Positions 1 through 5,723 are shown, numbered from the stretch's first letter. The stretch: DNA of 5,723 nt from a candidate division Zixibacteria bacterium DG_27 (GCA_001302725.1 LIZU01000103.1:1-5723), one strand, 5' to 3'. Numbers and translations are program-made. Notes: generated from the sequence alone by a model not told the origin.

Positions 1-1835
1 GAGCGTTTAACCAACTTTTTCTCCGCTTGAGTCTTCTGGATTTCTCTGAGAAGTGCCTCCATCTGACGCCTGGTGGTCTCCACCACCTCCCTGGATTCCT
101 TCAGAGTTTTCCCTTTTAAATCTTTCTCTGCAGCCCTCACCCTCTGGAGGCGGTCCTTGTAAAGCTTCTGCAAATCCTCGATCGCCTCCCTGCTGCCAGA
201 CAGCTCCTTTTTCTCGGCGGAGAGTTCCTGGAGGTTAGCGCGAAGTTCCACCAGAAGTTTGCTCAAGTCCCGGTGCTCACCCCCCACCAGACTCCAGGCT
301 CTGTCTAACACCTCCTTTGACATCCCCAGGTTGGAGGCCACTTCCAGGGCGTAGCTTGAGCCCGGAATTCCGGATATGAATCTGAAGGTGGGTTTGAAAT
401 TCTCCGAATCGAATTCCATGGAGCCGTTCTCCACCCCGGGGATTTTCGTCGCCAGAGTTTTCAAAGCTCCGTAGTGGGTGGTGACGATCGTCAGCGCTCC
501 CGAGCTGGTGAGATATTCGACCACCGCCTCCGCCAAAGCCGCTCCCTCTTCGGGGTCGGTGCCGACTCCGATCTCGTCCAAGAGAATCAAGCTGTCGCTT
601 GCGGCCTCCGACAGCGCCTTGGAGATCTGTCTGACGTGGGAGGAGAAGGTTGACAGAGAGGCCTCAATCGACTGTTCATCGCCGACATCAGCGAAGATCT
701 TCTCGAACACCGGCAGTTTCGTCCCCTCCTTGGCGGGGATGTGCATCCCTGATTGGGCCATGAGGGAGAGCAGCCCCACGGTCTTGAGAGCAACGGTTTT
801 GCCGCCGGTGTTGGGACCGGTTATGACCAGAGTCCGAAACCTCTCCCCCAACTCCATCGTGAGAGGCACCACCTCCTGTTTCTCCAGCTCCTTTGCCGCC
901 TTCAAGAGCAAAGGATGAGAAGCCTCAATTAGTCTTAAGGAAGCATCACCCTCCATCAAAGGCTCCACTGCCCCGTACTCGAGGGAAAACCGAGCTTTGG
1001 CGTAAATCAGGTCCAGACGCGCCAGAATCTCTGAGTTCTCTTTCAAAGGCTCGAAATTCTCCCGCACCACCGAGGTAATCCTCTTTAGAATCCGCTCCAC
1101 CTCCCGTTTCTCCTCGGTGACCAACTCCCCCAGGGAGTTGTTCATCTCTACCGTCACCATCGGCTCCACGAAGACCGTCGCCCCGGAACTGCTGTGGTCA
1201 TGGACAATCCCTTTCAAGAGATGCTGAGATCCGGCCTTGATTGGAATGACGTAACGGTCCTGACGAAAGGTGACGATGTTGTCCGCCAGGATCTTCTGTA
1301 TCTGCGGCGAGCTGATCAGGGATTTGAGCTTCTCCGACAGGCGTTCCTTGATGAGGCGCAACCTCTTCCTTATGGAACCAAGCTCCCTGGAGGCGGAATC
1401 CTTCACCTCCCCGGTCGCATCCAGACACTGCTCGATCAGAGAGCGAAGCTCCTCCACGGGAGAGAGAGACTCAGTTATTCTCTGAAGCATCGGAAACTTC
1501 TCCCGATTTTTTCTGAAGAGCCTCAGAGTGGCCTGGGAGAGGCAGGTGACATCCGCGATGGCCAGTAGCTCTGCCGGCTGCAGGAGACTGCCTTCGGGCT
1601 GGGCCTTGAGCAGATAGGGTCGAACCTCCTTAAACGGTCTCCAGACAGGGCCCACCTGACTCTCTAGCGCCTCCTTGAGCTCGCTGGTCTCCCGGAGCCG
1701 GGAGAGAATCGATAAAGGGTCAGTTAAGGGCCGAAGGGAGACCGCCCTTTCCCTTCCCGGGTCGGAGAGAGAGTAAGAGGCTACGATCTCCCTGATCTTA
1801 TCGTATTCTAAGACCTCTAAGGTGCGTTCGTCCAC
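1..1835 (-). CDS. mutS2: MutS2-family ATPase (partial, C-terminus beyond the left edge)
   Basis: The frame is open from a GTG at 1835 to the left edge, giving 611 codons; the family is usually about 780-790 residues, so the linker end and C-terminal Smr domain should lie outside. Seen directly: an N-terminal core/clamp region (about 1-330) opening with the family-typical LEYDKI segment; Walker A GPNTGGKT at 340-347; GDEQSI at 385-390 and STFSSHV at 395-401 (signature region); Walker B LILLDE ending at D420-E421; TTHYGALKT from 452; and a charged, probably coiled-coil segment from about 520 to the edge. As known for the family, MutS2 lacks the MutS mismatch-recognition domain; it binds branched DNA, and in Bacillus it also acts on collided ribosomes (RqcU). 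The GTG start is chosen because it places the N-terminus where the family begins; no ATG exists between it and the in-frame upstream stop. It lies 36 bases after the sulfatase-like gene, probably in the same transcript. Confidence 0.96.
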   Translation of the reverse strand, partial: MDERTLEVLEYDKIREIVASYSLSDPGRERAVSLRPLTDPLSILSRLRETSELKEALESQVGPVWRPFKEVRPYLLKAQPEGSLLQPAELLAIADVTCLSQATLRLFRKNREKFPMLQRITESLSPVEELRSLIEQCLDATGEVKDSASRELGSIRKRLRLIKERLSEKLKSLISSPQIQKILADNIVTFRQDRYVIPIKAGSQHLLKGIVHDHSSSGATVFVEPMVTVEMNNSLGELVTEEKREVERILKRITSVVRENFEPLKENSEILARLDLIYAKARFSLEYGAVEPLMEGDASLRLIEASHPLLLKAAKELEKQEVVPLTMELGERFRTLVITGPNTGGKTVALKTVGLLSLMAQSGMHIPAKEGTKLPVFEKIFADVGDEQSIEASLSTFSSHVRQISKALSEAASDSLILLDEIGVGTDPEEGAALAEAVVEYLTSSGALTIVTTHYGALKTLATKIPGVENGSMEFDSENFKPTFRFISGIPGSSYALEVASNLGMSKEVLDRAWSLVGGEHRDLSKLLVELRANLQELSAEKKELSGSREAIEDLQKLYKDRLQRVRAAEKDLKGKTLKESREVVETTRRQMEALLREIQKTQAEKKLVKR

Positions 1836-1854
1836 GACTGTCCAATATAGTAAG

Positions 1855-1864
1855 CTCCCCCCTT
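1855..1864 (-). promoter_or_regulatory. Purine-rich stretch upstream of mutS2, poorly spaced ribosome site
   Basis: The mRNA reads AAGGGGGGAG here, the only strong Shine-Dalgarno-like run between the two genes. It ends 19 bases before the GTG assigned to mutS2, which is too far for ordinary initiation. A TTG at 1845-1843 sits at ideal spacing (9 bases) but is out of frame and soon reaches a stop. A weak GGA lies about 9 bases upstream of the GTG. Translation of mutS2 may therefore rely on reinitiation after the upstream gene. Confidence 0.4.
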
Positions 1865-1871
1865 CGAGTAA

Positions 1872-3878
1872 TCATCGGAGATATCCTATGCTTTGCAGGT
1901 TGGAGATCATCTCCCGATCACACGATAGCGCTTCGACATTCCGGAGAGTGTCCCCCTTCACCCAACTCATGAGGCTGCCCCGCATCCTCTCGGCAATCTC
2001 TGCTTTTTCCTCATATAAGTTGATCTCCTCGGCGGGGTCGGAAGCCAGATCATAGAGTTCAAAAGAGCCGGATCCTTCGTCGGGAGTGTAGATCAACTTC
2101 CAGTTACCTTCGACCATCATCCGGAACTTGGCATCGTTGAACACCTCTTCCCAGAGGGGAAACCACTCTTCCGGCGGTATTGCTAACGGTCTCTGGGGCT
2201 CGATTTCGATTTTCATTCTGGGGTTGGAAGAGGAGAAAATCGAGATCCCGGACTCACCGAAGATCGCCCTTCGCGGTTCGGCTCCACCGAAGATTGTGGG
2301 CACAAGCGAAACTCCATCGAGCCCCTCTGGAGGTTCCACACCTAAGAAATCGAGTATGGTCGGCATCAAATCCACACTGGAGACCGGGGTGGAAATTCTT
2401 CTCCTCACCGTTCCGCCGGGAAACCTAATTAAAAGAGGAATGTGCGCACAGGGATTATAGATCAGATCCCCGTGAGTGAAAAAGTAGCCGTGCTCTCCCA
2501 GACTCTCGCCGTGGTCCGCGGAGAGTATGATCAGACTATTTTCGCGCAGTCCCCATTCCTTCAACTTGCTCAGAAGCTTCCCGATTTCGTTGTCGGTGTG
2601 GAGGATCTCGCCGTCGTGTAAGGATATTGCGTGCTGAATCTCTCTCGGATCCAGCGGACATTCGAAAATCATCCTCTGGGAAGGAATATTTCCGAAGTGG
2701 AAGTGATTCTTGTGTCTCCCCCGGTAGCCTCGGTCGAAAACACCGGTAAACTCCGAAGGGGGGTTATACTCCATGTGCGGATCCAAGAAATGTACCCAGA
2801 GGAAAAATCTCTTGCCCCTGTTTCTCTCGACGAACTTCAGGGCCTCCGATTTTGTTCGTCCCGCTTGGTCATCCCAGAGGCTGCGCAGAGGATAGCGCAC
2901 TCCCACGAAATCGAGCAGGCGCAATGCCGGCACCTTTTGAGCCTGGATGTTCTGGTGATCGGTCTCCAAGTAGTAGTCGAATCCCTGGCTGAGCTTCCTC
3001 TGAGCCTGAAGCCCCACATTGGTGACCACCGCCCCGGTGAGGTAACCCTCCCCCTTCAGGATCTCCGGCAGGGTGAGATTGAAATCCGGAAGGGCGTGGT
3101 GGAAGTTGTTTCTGGCCCCGTGGCGGTGGGCATATTTGCCGGTCATAAAGGAGCACAACGAAGGGAAGGTGCGGGGAACCGCGGCGTAAGCGTTCTCGAA
3201 CACTACCCCTTCCGAGGCAAGACCGTCGATATTCGGGGAGGTCTTTCGGAAGTAGCCGCGGTAAGAGAGATGGTCATCCCTCAACGTATCGACGGTGATG
3301 AGGAGGATGTTGCAGCCTTCTGTTGCTGGGCGACTCAAAGCCGACCAGGAGGCGCTCGGTTTGACCAGGCTCAGAATGATCATAAGGAGGAACAGACCCG
3401 CCAGCATCCCCTCCAGAGCCAACAGGCGATTCTCTGAATCCTTGTCTGCTAACCTCTCCCTCGCCAAAAGGTACGAGAAGCCCAAAAAGAGAGTCACCGC
3501 CACAGCCGCCGAAGGATACAGGAGAACCTTGACAATCCCCGGCAGGCCGGACACCACGTAACTCCCGGAGAAGAGCTTGAACTGGAGATAGATCGACAAC
3601 CCCGAAAAAAGCAAGAGGTAGGTGATTCCGCCTCTGCCTCTGGAGAAGCCAAATCTCCTCGGCAGAAGGGAAAAGAGAAGTGCGACGATGACCCCGATGA
3701 TTACAAACAGAGGGATGTTGGCGAAAAGCTGCAACTTGAAGACGAAGAGGCGGTCGCAGGCGGAAGAAGTCGGATAGTAGAAGGATGCAAAGTAGGCTGC
3801 AGAACCGAAAAGTAGAAAATAGAACCCTGTTAAGAAGCCGAGAAAAACGGCCGTCGAGAGATGTTGTCTGAACCTCAT
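1872..3878 (-). CDS. Membrane-anchored sulfatase/alkaline-phosphatase-superfamily protein with Thr at the nucleophile position
   Basis: A 668-residue protein. The N-terminal part has five predicted membrane helices (about 9-33, 52-72, 85-105, 115-139, 152-172), which would anchor the rest outside the cytoplasmic membrane. The sulfatase-fold domain starts at about 188: NILLITVDTLR with the first metal-ligand Asp at 197; RTFPSLCSFMTG at 236-247, the active-site helix; HFLDPH at 363-368; SADHGESLGEHG at 453-464 with D455-H456 as metal ligands; and a C-terminal KLIYTP...ELYDLASDP segment (about 594-615) typical of sulfatases. The usual C/S-x-P-S-R motif reads T-F-P-S-L, and the GKWH motif of arylsulfatases is absent. 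Thr is the nucleophile in LtaS and phosphoethanolamine transferases, so phosphoryl- or phosphoglycerol-type transfer or hydrolysis is as likely as sulfate ester cleavage. The ATG has GAGGA ten bases upstream. The substrate is unknown. Confidence 0.9.
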   Translation of the reverse strand: MRFRQHLSTAVFLGFLTGFYFLLFGSAAYFASFYYPTSSACDRLFVFKLQLFANIPLFVIIGVIVALLFSLLPRRFGFSRGRGGITYLLLFSGLSIYLQFKLFSGSYVVSGLPGIVKVLLYPSAAVAVTLFLGFSYLLARERLADKDSENRLLALEGMLAGLFLLMIILSLVKPSASWSALSRPATEGCNILLITVDTLRDDHLSYRGYFRKTSPNIDGLASEGVVFENAYAAVPRTFPSLCSFMTGKYAHRHGARNNFHHALPDFNLTLPEILKGEGYLTGAVVTNVGLQAQRKLSQGFDYYLETDHQNIQAQKVPALRLLDFVGVRYPLRSLWDDQAGRTKSEALKFVERNRGKRFFLWVHFLDPHMEYNPPSEFTGVFDRGYRGRHKNHFHFGNIPSQRMIFECPLDPREIQHAISLHDGEILHTDNEIGKLLSKLKEWGLRENSLIILSADHGESLGEHGYFFTHGDLIYNPCAHIPLLIRFPGGTVRRRISTPVSSVDLMPTILDFLGVEPPEGLDGVSLVPTIFGGAEPRRAIFGESGISIFSSSNPRMKIEIEPQRPLAIPPEEWFPLWEEVFNDAKFRMMVEGNWKLIYTPDEGSGSFELYDLASDPAEEINLYEEKAEIAERMRGSLMSWVKGDTLRNVEALSCDREMISNLQSIGYLR

Positions 3879-3897
3879 CTGAGCTCTGTCCTCAGAG
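3879..3897 (-). promoter_or_regulatory. Ribosome site of the sulfatase-like gene inside two alternative short hairpins
   Basis: The Shine-Dalgarno GAGGA (3893-3889) stands ten bases before the ATG at 3878. It is flanked by CTCTG (3897-3893) and CAGAG (3888-3884), which would hold AGGA in a four-base loop. Alternatively CTGAG (3895-3891) pairs with CTCAG (3883-3879), placing part of the site in a stem. The two five-pair stems are mutually exclusive. The pairing is seen in the sequence; any regulatory role is inference, and stems this short can arise by chance. Confidence 0.3.
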
Positions 3898-3935
3898 GGA
3901 TAGAGATCTGGCTGTGACTCGCGGTGACATTAGTG

Positions 3936-4604
3936 TTAGTCTTTCTCTTTCCGAGAGAACAGCTCTTTGAGACCCTCCAGCAACTTTTCGTCCTGGGGGA
4001 ACTCCGGTACCTTTATCTTCTTGGCCTTTTCGGCGACCTCCTGCGCTGGTCTGACTACTTCCTTCTCGACTACCTCCTTCATCTTGATGGCGGATTTGAC
4101 CTTGTCGAAGATGTCTTCGGTATCGGGGTGCAAAAAGGAGGTGGAGGCGAAAAGACCGGGGATGACACTTCTCAACGGGGGGCCCAAACTTGAATCCTCG
4201 ACATAACTGTTCAGGTCGAGGAAGGGCTTCAGAAGAAGCACCAGCAGAAGTACCAGGCTTATTGTGACTATCCCCTTGAGCAGAGAAAAAATCCCCCCTG
4301 CCAAACGATTCATCGAGGAGAGGGGGGTGGATTTGACCGCTTTTGTCAGACCCCAAGCCAGGAATTTGGATCCCAGCAAACAGAGGATGAAGATCAAAAA
4401 GATGCTTACGACGAAAAGCAAACTGGAGGGGATGTGGATATAGCTCTGCAGAAAGCGAGTGAGGCCATCGGAGAAGCTAATGGCCAGGAGCGCCCCCACC
4501 ACAATGCCCACCAGCCCTGCGATCTCACAAAAAAAGCCCCTCTTGATGCCGGAAAAGAGAAACAGGGCCAAGACGATTACTATGAATATGTCCAACCAAT
4601 ACAA
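3936..4604 (-). CDS. cvpA: CvpA-family integral membrane protein with a charged C-terminal tail
   Basis: A 222-residue protein starting at TTG. The start gives M-Y-W-L-D, matching the usual CvpA opening, and has GAGG seven bases upstream. Four hydrophobic helices are visible (about 4-20, 24-43, 62-86, 103-128), with the family-typical G-x-K-R-G after helix 1 (19-23) and N-R-L-A-G-G-x-x-S-x-x-K-G leading into helix 4 (99-111). The segment YVEDSSLGPPL (134-144) fits the conserved post-helix region. Residues 160-222 are lysine- and glutamate-rich and look partly coiled-coil; this tail is longer than in the roughly 160-residue E. coli protein. CvpA was named for colicin V production and has been tied to envelope stress tolerance, but its molecular activity is not well defined. 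It lies 9 bases after yqeY and 57 before the sulfatase-like gene. Confidence 0.88.
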   Translation of the reverse strand: MYWLDIFIVIVLALFLFSGIKRGFFCEIAGLVGIVVGALLAISFSDGLTRFLQSYIHIPSSLLFVVSIFLIFILCLLGSKFLAWGLTKAVKSTPLSSMNRLAGGIFSLLKGIVTISLVLLLVLLLKPFLDLNSYVEDSSLGPPLRSVIPGLFASTSFLHPDTEDIFDKVKSAIKMKEVVEKEVVRPAQEVAEKAKKIKVPEFPQDEKLLEGLKELFSRKEKD

Positions 4605-4610
4605 CTAAAG

Positions 4611-4616
4611 ACCTCA
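4611..4616 (-). promoter_or_regulatory. Ribosome site of cvpA overlapping the yqeY stop codon
   Basis: The mRNA reads TGAGGT here: the TGA is the yqeY stop and the same bases begin the Shine-Dalgarno sequence GAGG, seven bases before the TTG at 4604. This supports the non-ATG start and suggests that ribosomes ending yqeY help initiate cvpA. Confidence 0.7.
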
Positions 4617-5063
4617 GGCCGACTTGAGGCATTTAGCGACCATATCCCTGACCAAAGCTCCCTCCGCGCGGCCTCTGACCTTGGGCATCACGGTCTTCAT
4701 CACCTTGCCCAAAACAGAAATATCGTCGGCTCCGATCTCCCCTATGGTTTCGTCGATTAACTGTTGCAGTTCCGCCTCGGTTAGCTGGGCGGGTTGGTAA
4801 CCACAAAGGATCTCGAGCTCTTTTGTCTCCCTATCGACCAAGTCTTGACGATCGGCGGACCTAAACTGTTCTAAGGCCTCCTTCCTCTTCTTGATCATGC
4901 TCGAAAGGAGGGCGAAAATCTCGTCCTCCTCAAGCTCTCCCCCCTTTTGGATCTCCTTGTTTATGATCTCAGATTTTAGAAGTCTGACAACAGAGAGCCT
5001 CGGCTTGTCGCCAGATTTGATGGCTCCCTTGAGGTCCTCGGAGATTCTGTCTTTTAAGGTCAT
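4614..5063 (-). CDS. yqeY: GatB/YqeY-like (Yqey) protein
   Basis: 149 residues, the normal length of the stand-alone YqeY family. The N-terminal helical part reads MTLKDRISEDLK then RLSVVRLLKSEI (22-33). The family pattern follows: D47-E48 ahead of a hydrophobic helix, KKRKEALEQF (58-67), DL (74-75) and a YQPAQLTEAEL segment at 89-99. The C-terminal half has LGKVMKTVMPKVRGRAEG (118-135), the best conserved stretch and the part related to the tail of the amidotransferase subunit GatB. The protein has no amidotransferase catalytic domain; its role is not settled, though a tRNA-linked function is commonly inferred. The ATG overlaps the rpsU stop in ATGA, so the two genes are translationally coupled. 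The frame stays open further upstream to 5279, but that would overlap rpsU and has no family support, so the internal ATG is chosen. Confidence 0.94.
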   Translation of the reverse strand: MTLKDRISEDLKGAIKSGDKPRLSVVRLLKSEIINKEIQKGGELEEDEIFALLSSMIKKRKEALEQFRSADRQDLVDRETKELEILCGYQPAQLTEAELQQLIDETIGEIGADDISVLGKVMKTVMPKVRGRAEGALVRDMVAKCLKSA

Positions 5064-5257
5064 AGAGACCTGGCGCTCATAAGACGGCGGAGTTTTCTTC
5101 GGGCGGCGCTGAGCTTTCTCTTTTTTCTTTCTGAAGGTTTCTCGAACCTCTGATGCTTTCTGATATCGGCTATCAGACCCGATTTTTCGCACGATTTGGT
5201 GAAACGTCTTAAGGCTCTTTCGAAGGATTCGTCCTCCCTCACTCGCACCTGAGTCAT
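5060..5257 (-). CDS. rpsU: 30S ribosomal protein S21
   Basis: 65 residues, the usual S21 size. The N-terminal MTQVRVREDESFERALRRF matches the S21 signature (V-x-V, E-S-F-E-x-A-L-R-R-F). It is followed by K-S-C-E-K-S-G (21-27), I-R-K (32-34), F-E-K-P-S (38-42) and a strongly basic tail from about 43. S21 sits on the 30S platform near the anti-Shine-Dalgarno end of 16S rRNA and supports initiation. The ATG has AGGTGG 11 bases upstream. It is the first substantial gene after the promoter at 5315-5342, and its stop overlaps the yqeY start by four bases. The rpsU-yqeY pairing is common in bacteria, which supports both calls. Confidence 0.96.
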   Translation of the reverse strand: MTQVRVREDESFERALRRFTKSCEKSGLIADIRKHQRFEKPSERKKRKLSAARRKLRRLMSARSL

Positions 5258-5298
5258 TACATATCAAACCACCTTTCAAGTATTTGAAGGTTACTCAT
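5257..5298 (-). CDS. Possible 13-codon leader peptide upstream of rpsU
   Basis: An ATG at 5298 opens a short frame, MSNLQILERWFDM, whose TAA shares its last base with the rpsU ATG (TAATG). It would begin about ten bases after the predicted transcription start. The initiation signal is weak (only CTGAG just before the ATG), so it may be translated as a near-leaderless mRNA or not at all. The exact stop-start overlap is the main reason to record it. It contains no run of a single amino acid that would suggest a classical attenuator. It could well be chance. Confidence 0.25.
   Translation of the reverse strand: MSNLQILERWFDM
5272..5290 (-). promoter_or_regulatory. Hairpin in the rpsU leader reaching into the ribosome site
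   Basis: In the mRNA, CCTTCAA (5290-5284) can pair with TTGAAAGG (5279-5272) with one bulged A, around the four-base loop ATAC. The 3' arm includes the AGG that begins the rpsU Shine-Dalgarno AGGTGG (5274-5269), so folding would partly hide it. The pairing is visible in the sequence. Control of S21 synthesis, for instance by S21 or by free 30S subunits, is inference. Confidence 0.4.
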
Positions 5299-5314
5299 CT
5301 CAGTTTAATCTTAT

Positions 5315-5342
5315 ATAATAACAAGTTTTCTCCGATAGTCAA
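5315..5342 (-). promoter_or_regulatory. Sigma70-type promoter for the rpsU cluster
   Basis: On the minus strand TTGACT (5342-5337) is followed after 16 bases by TATTAT (5320-5315) in an AT-rich stretch. Transcription should start near 5308, giving a leader of about 50 bases before rpsU. The -35 box matches consensus at five of six positions and the -10 at five of six. It is the only good promoter seen upstream of the five genes. Confidence 0.75.
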
Positions 5343-5545
5343 GTCTTTTTTCCAGTTGTTGGTTCAACCGTGTGAATTCCTACTGTGCAAGACTGTATGT
5401 ATAGACGTACTAAGAACTTACCGGCTCGTCCAGCAGAAAGCCGAAGAAGGCAAAAAAGGGGAATACCCGTGGGTCCACTGAGGTTTGACGGTGGAGAATG
5501 CAGGCTGGCCCTTCACAGCTACGACGAAAAAGGCCAAGATTTCTC
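5343..5545. other. Intergenic stretch without a recognisable gene
   Basis: This lies between the divergent promoters for rpsU and tRNA-Arg. The frames open here on either strand overlap a promoter or the tRNA, lack ribosome sites and resemble nothing I know. I see small inverted repeats only (GGTTCAACC near 5361-5369, ACCC-GT-GGGT near 5465-5474) and no structure of a known small RNA. Confidence 0.5.
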
Positions 5546-5574
5546 TTGCACCGGTGCAGAGGAGTCGATATCTT
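5546..5574 (+). promoter_or_regulatory. Sigma70-type promoter for tRNA-Arg
   Basis: TTGCAC (5546-5551), a 17-base spacer and TATCTT (5569-5574) face the tRNA. The predicted start near 5581 leaves a leader of only about eight bases before the mature tRNA 5' end. The spacing is ideal and the boxes are reasonable, and no other promoter is evident close upstream. Confidence 0.6.
5547..5558. repeat. Perfect 12-bp palindrome TGCACCGGTGCA over the -35 box
   Basis: The sequence equals its own reverse complement. Five of the six bases of the TTGCAC box lie within it. Allowing one unpaired T, the flanks CTC and GAG extend the symmetry. Its form and place fit an operator for a dimeric regulator, but no regulator is visible in the window and the role is inferred. 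Confidence 0.5.
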
Positions 5575-5589
5575 GTAGGTTGTCGATAT
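5564..5589 (+). repeat. Direct repeat GTCGATAT flanking the tRNA transcription start
   Basis: GTCGATAT occurs at 5564-5571 and again at 5582-5589, 18 bases apart. The first copy contains the start of the -10 box; the second ends exactly at the base before the tRNA. It may be a small duplication, a binding site or chance. Confidence 0.4.
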
Positions 5590-5663
<74 letters not shown>

Positions 5664-5686
5664 TTGAGTCTGCATCCAACCCACCA

Positions 5687-5719
5687 ATGGCCAATGAGTT
5701 ACAAAGGCTCGTTGGCCAT
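5687..5719 (+). terminator. Probable intrinsic terminator after tRNA-Arg (T-tract cut by the window edge)
   Basis: ATGGCCAATGAG (5687-5698) and CTCGTTGGCCAT (5708-5719) form a 12-pair stem with a single G-U and a nine-base loop. It starts 23 bases after the tRNA 3' end. The sequence after it (CTTC) ends at the window edge, so a T-tract cannot be confirmed. On the minus strand no T-run follows, so plus-strand termination is the likelier reading; a dispersed palindromic repeat is the alternative. Confidence 0.6.
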
Positions 5720-5723
5720 CTTC

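Noticed and set aside
478..918. 146-codon plus-strand frame
   Set aside because: Antisense to the ATPase domain of mutS2, which has all its motifs; the composition is that of a complementary frame.
2631..3437. 268-codon open frame on the plus strand
   Set aside because: It lies entirely antisense to the well-supported sulfatase-like gene, has no recognisable domain and no convincing ribosome site; it is a shadow frame.
3892..4356. 154-codon minus-strand frame within cvpA
   Set aside because: A shifted frame of cvpA with low-complexity polar composition and no family resemblance.
5064..5279. 72-residue N-terminal extension of yqeY in the same frame, from an ATG at 5279
   Set aside because: It overlaps the whole of rpsU in another frame. 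The remaining 149 residues match the full YqeY family length, and the internal ATG forms the coupled ATGA overlap with rpsU.
5284..5481. 65-codon plus-strand frame opposite the rpsU promoter
   Set aside because: It covers the minus-strand promoter and leader, has no good ribosome site and resembles no known protein.
5385..5551. Inverted pair GTGCAAGA (5385-5392) and TCTTGCAC (5544-5551)
   Set aside because: An eight-base match over this distance is expected by chance fairly often; no further symmetry supports it.

Overview
This is a bacterial chromosomal window. It carries one compact minus-strand gene cluster and one divergent plus-strand tRNA gene. From the right, the minus-strand order is rpsU (ribosomal protein S21), yqeY (GatB/YqeY-like), cvpA-like membrane protein, a large membrane-anchored sulfatase/alkaline-phosphatase-superfamily protein, and mutS2, which runs off the left edge. 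The families, Shine-Dalgarno-type ribosome sites, GTG and TTG starts, a sigma70-like promoter and short gene spacing all indicate a bacterium with moderately high G+C. I could not fix the phylum. The membrane-anchored sulfatase-like protein would suit a Gram-negative-type lineage, but that is an inference.

Layout. Positions 1-1835 hold mutS2, cut at the left edge so that the C-terminal Smr nuclease end lies outside. Positions 1872-3878 hold the sulfatase-like protein (five predicted membrane helices plus a periplasmic enzyme domain). Positions 3936-4604 hold the CvpA-family protein with a TTG start. Positions 4614-5063 hold yqeY, and 5060-5257 hold rpsU. A good promoter for the cluster lies at 5315-5342. 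Gaps are -4, 9, 57 and 36 bases and no terminator is visible between the genes, so one transcript is likely. About 200 bases (5343-5545) hold nothing I can name. A tRNA-Arg(ACG) gene (5590-5663, plus strand) follows, with its own promoter at 5546-5574 and a strong hairpin at 5687-5719 that is probably its terminator.

How the genes may work together. S21, tRNA-Arg and MutS2 (in Bacillus a collided-ribosome factor as well as a DNA-structure ATPase) all touch translation. CvpA and the sulfatase-like enzyme are envelope proteins. The cluster looks like a housekeeping operon into which a lineage-specific envelope enzyme has been placed. I see no mobile element, CRISPR array or evident defence system. 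The points most worth a second look are the sulfatase-fold enzyme with Thr at the nucleophile position, the rpsU leader (a small upstream ORF plus a hairpin over the ribosome site), and a perfect 12-bp palindrome over the -35 box of the tRNA promoter.
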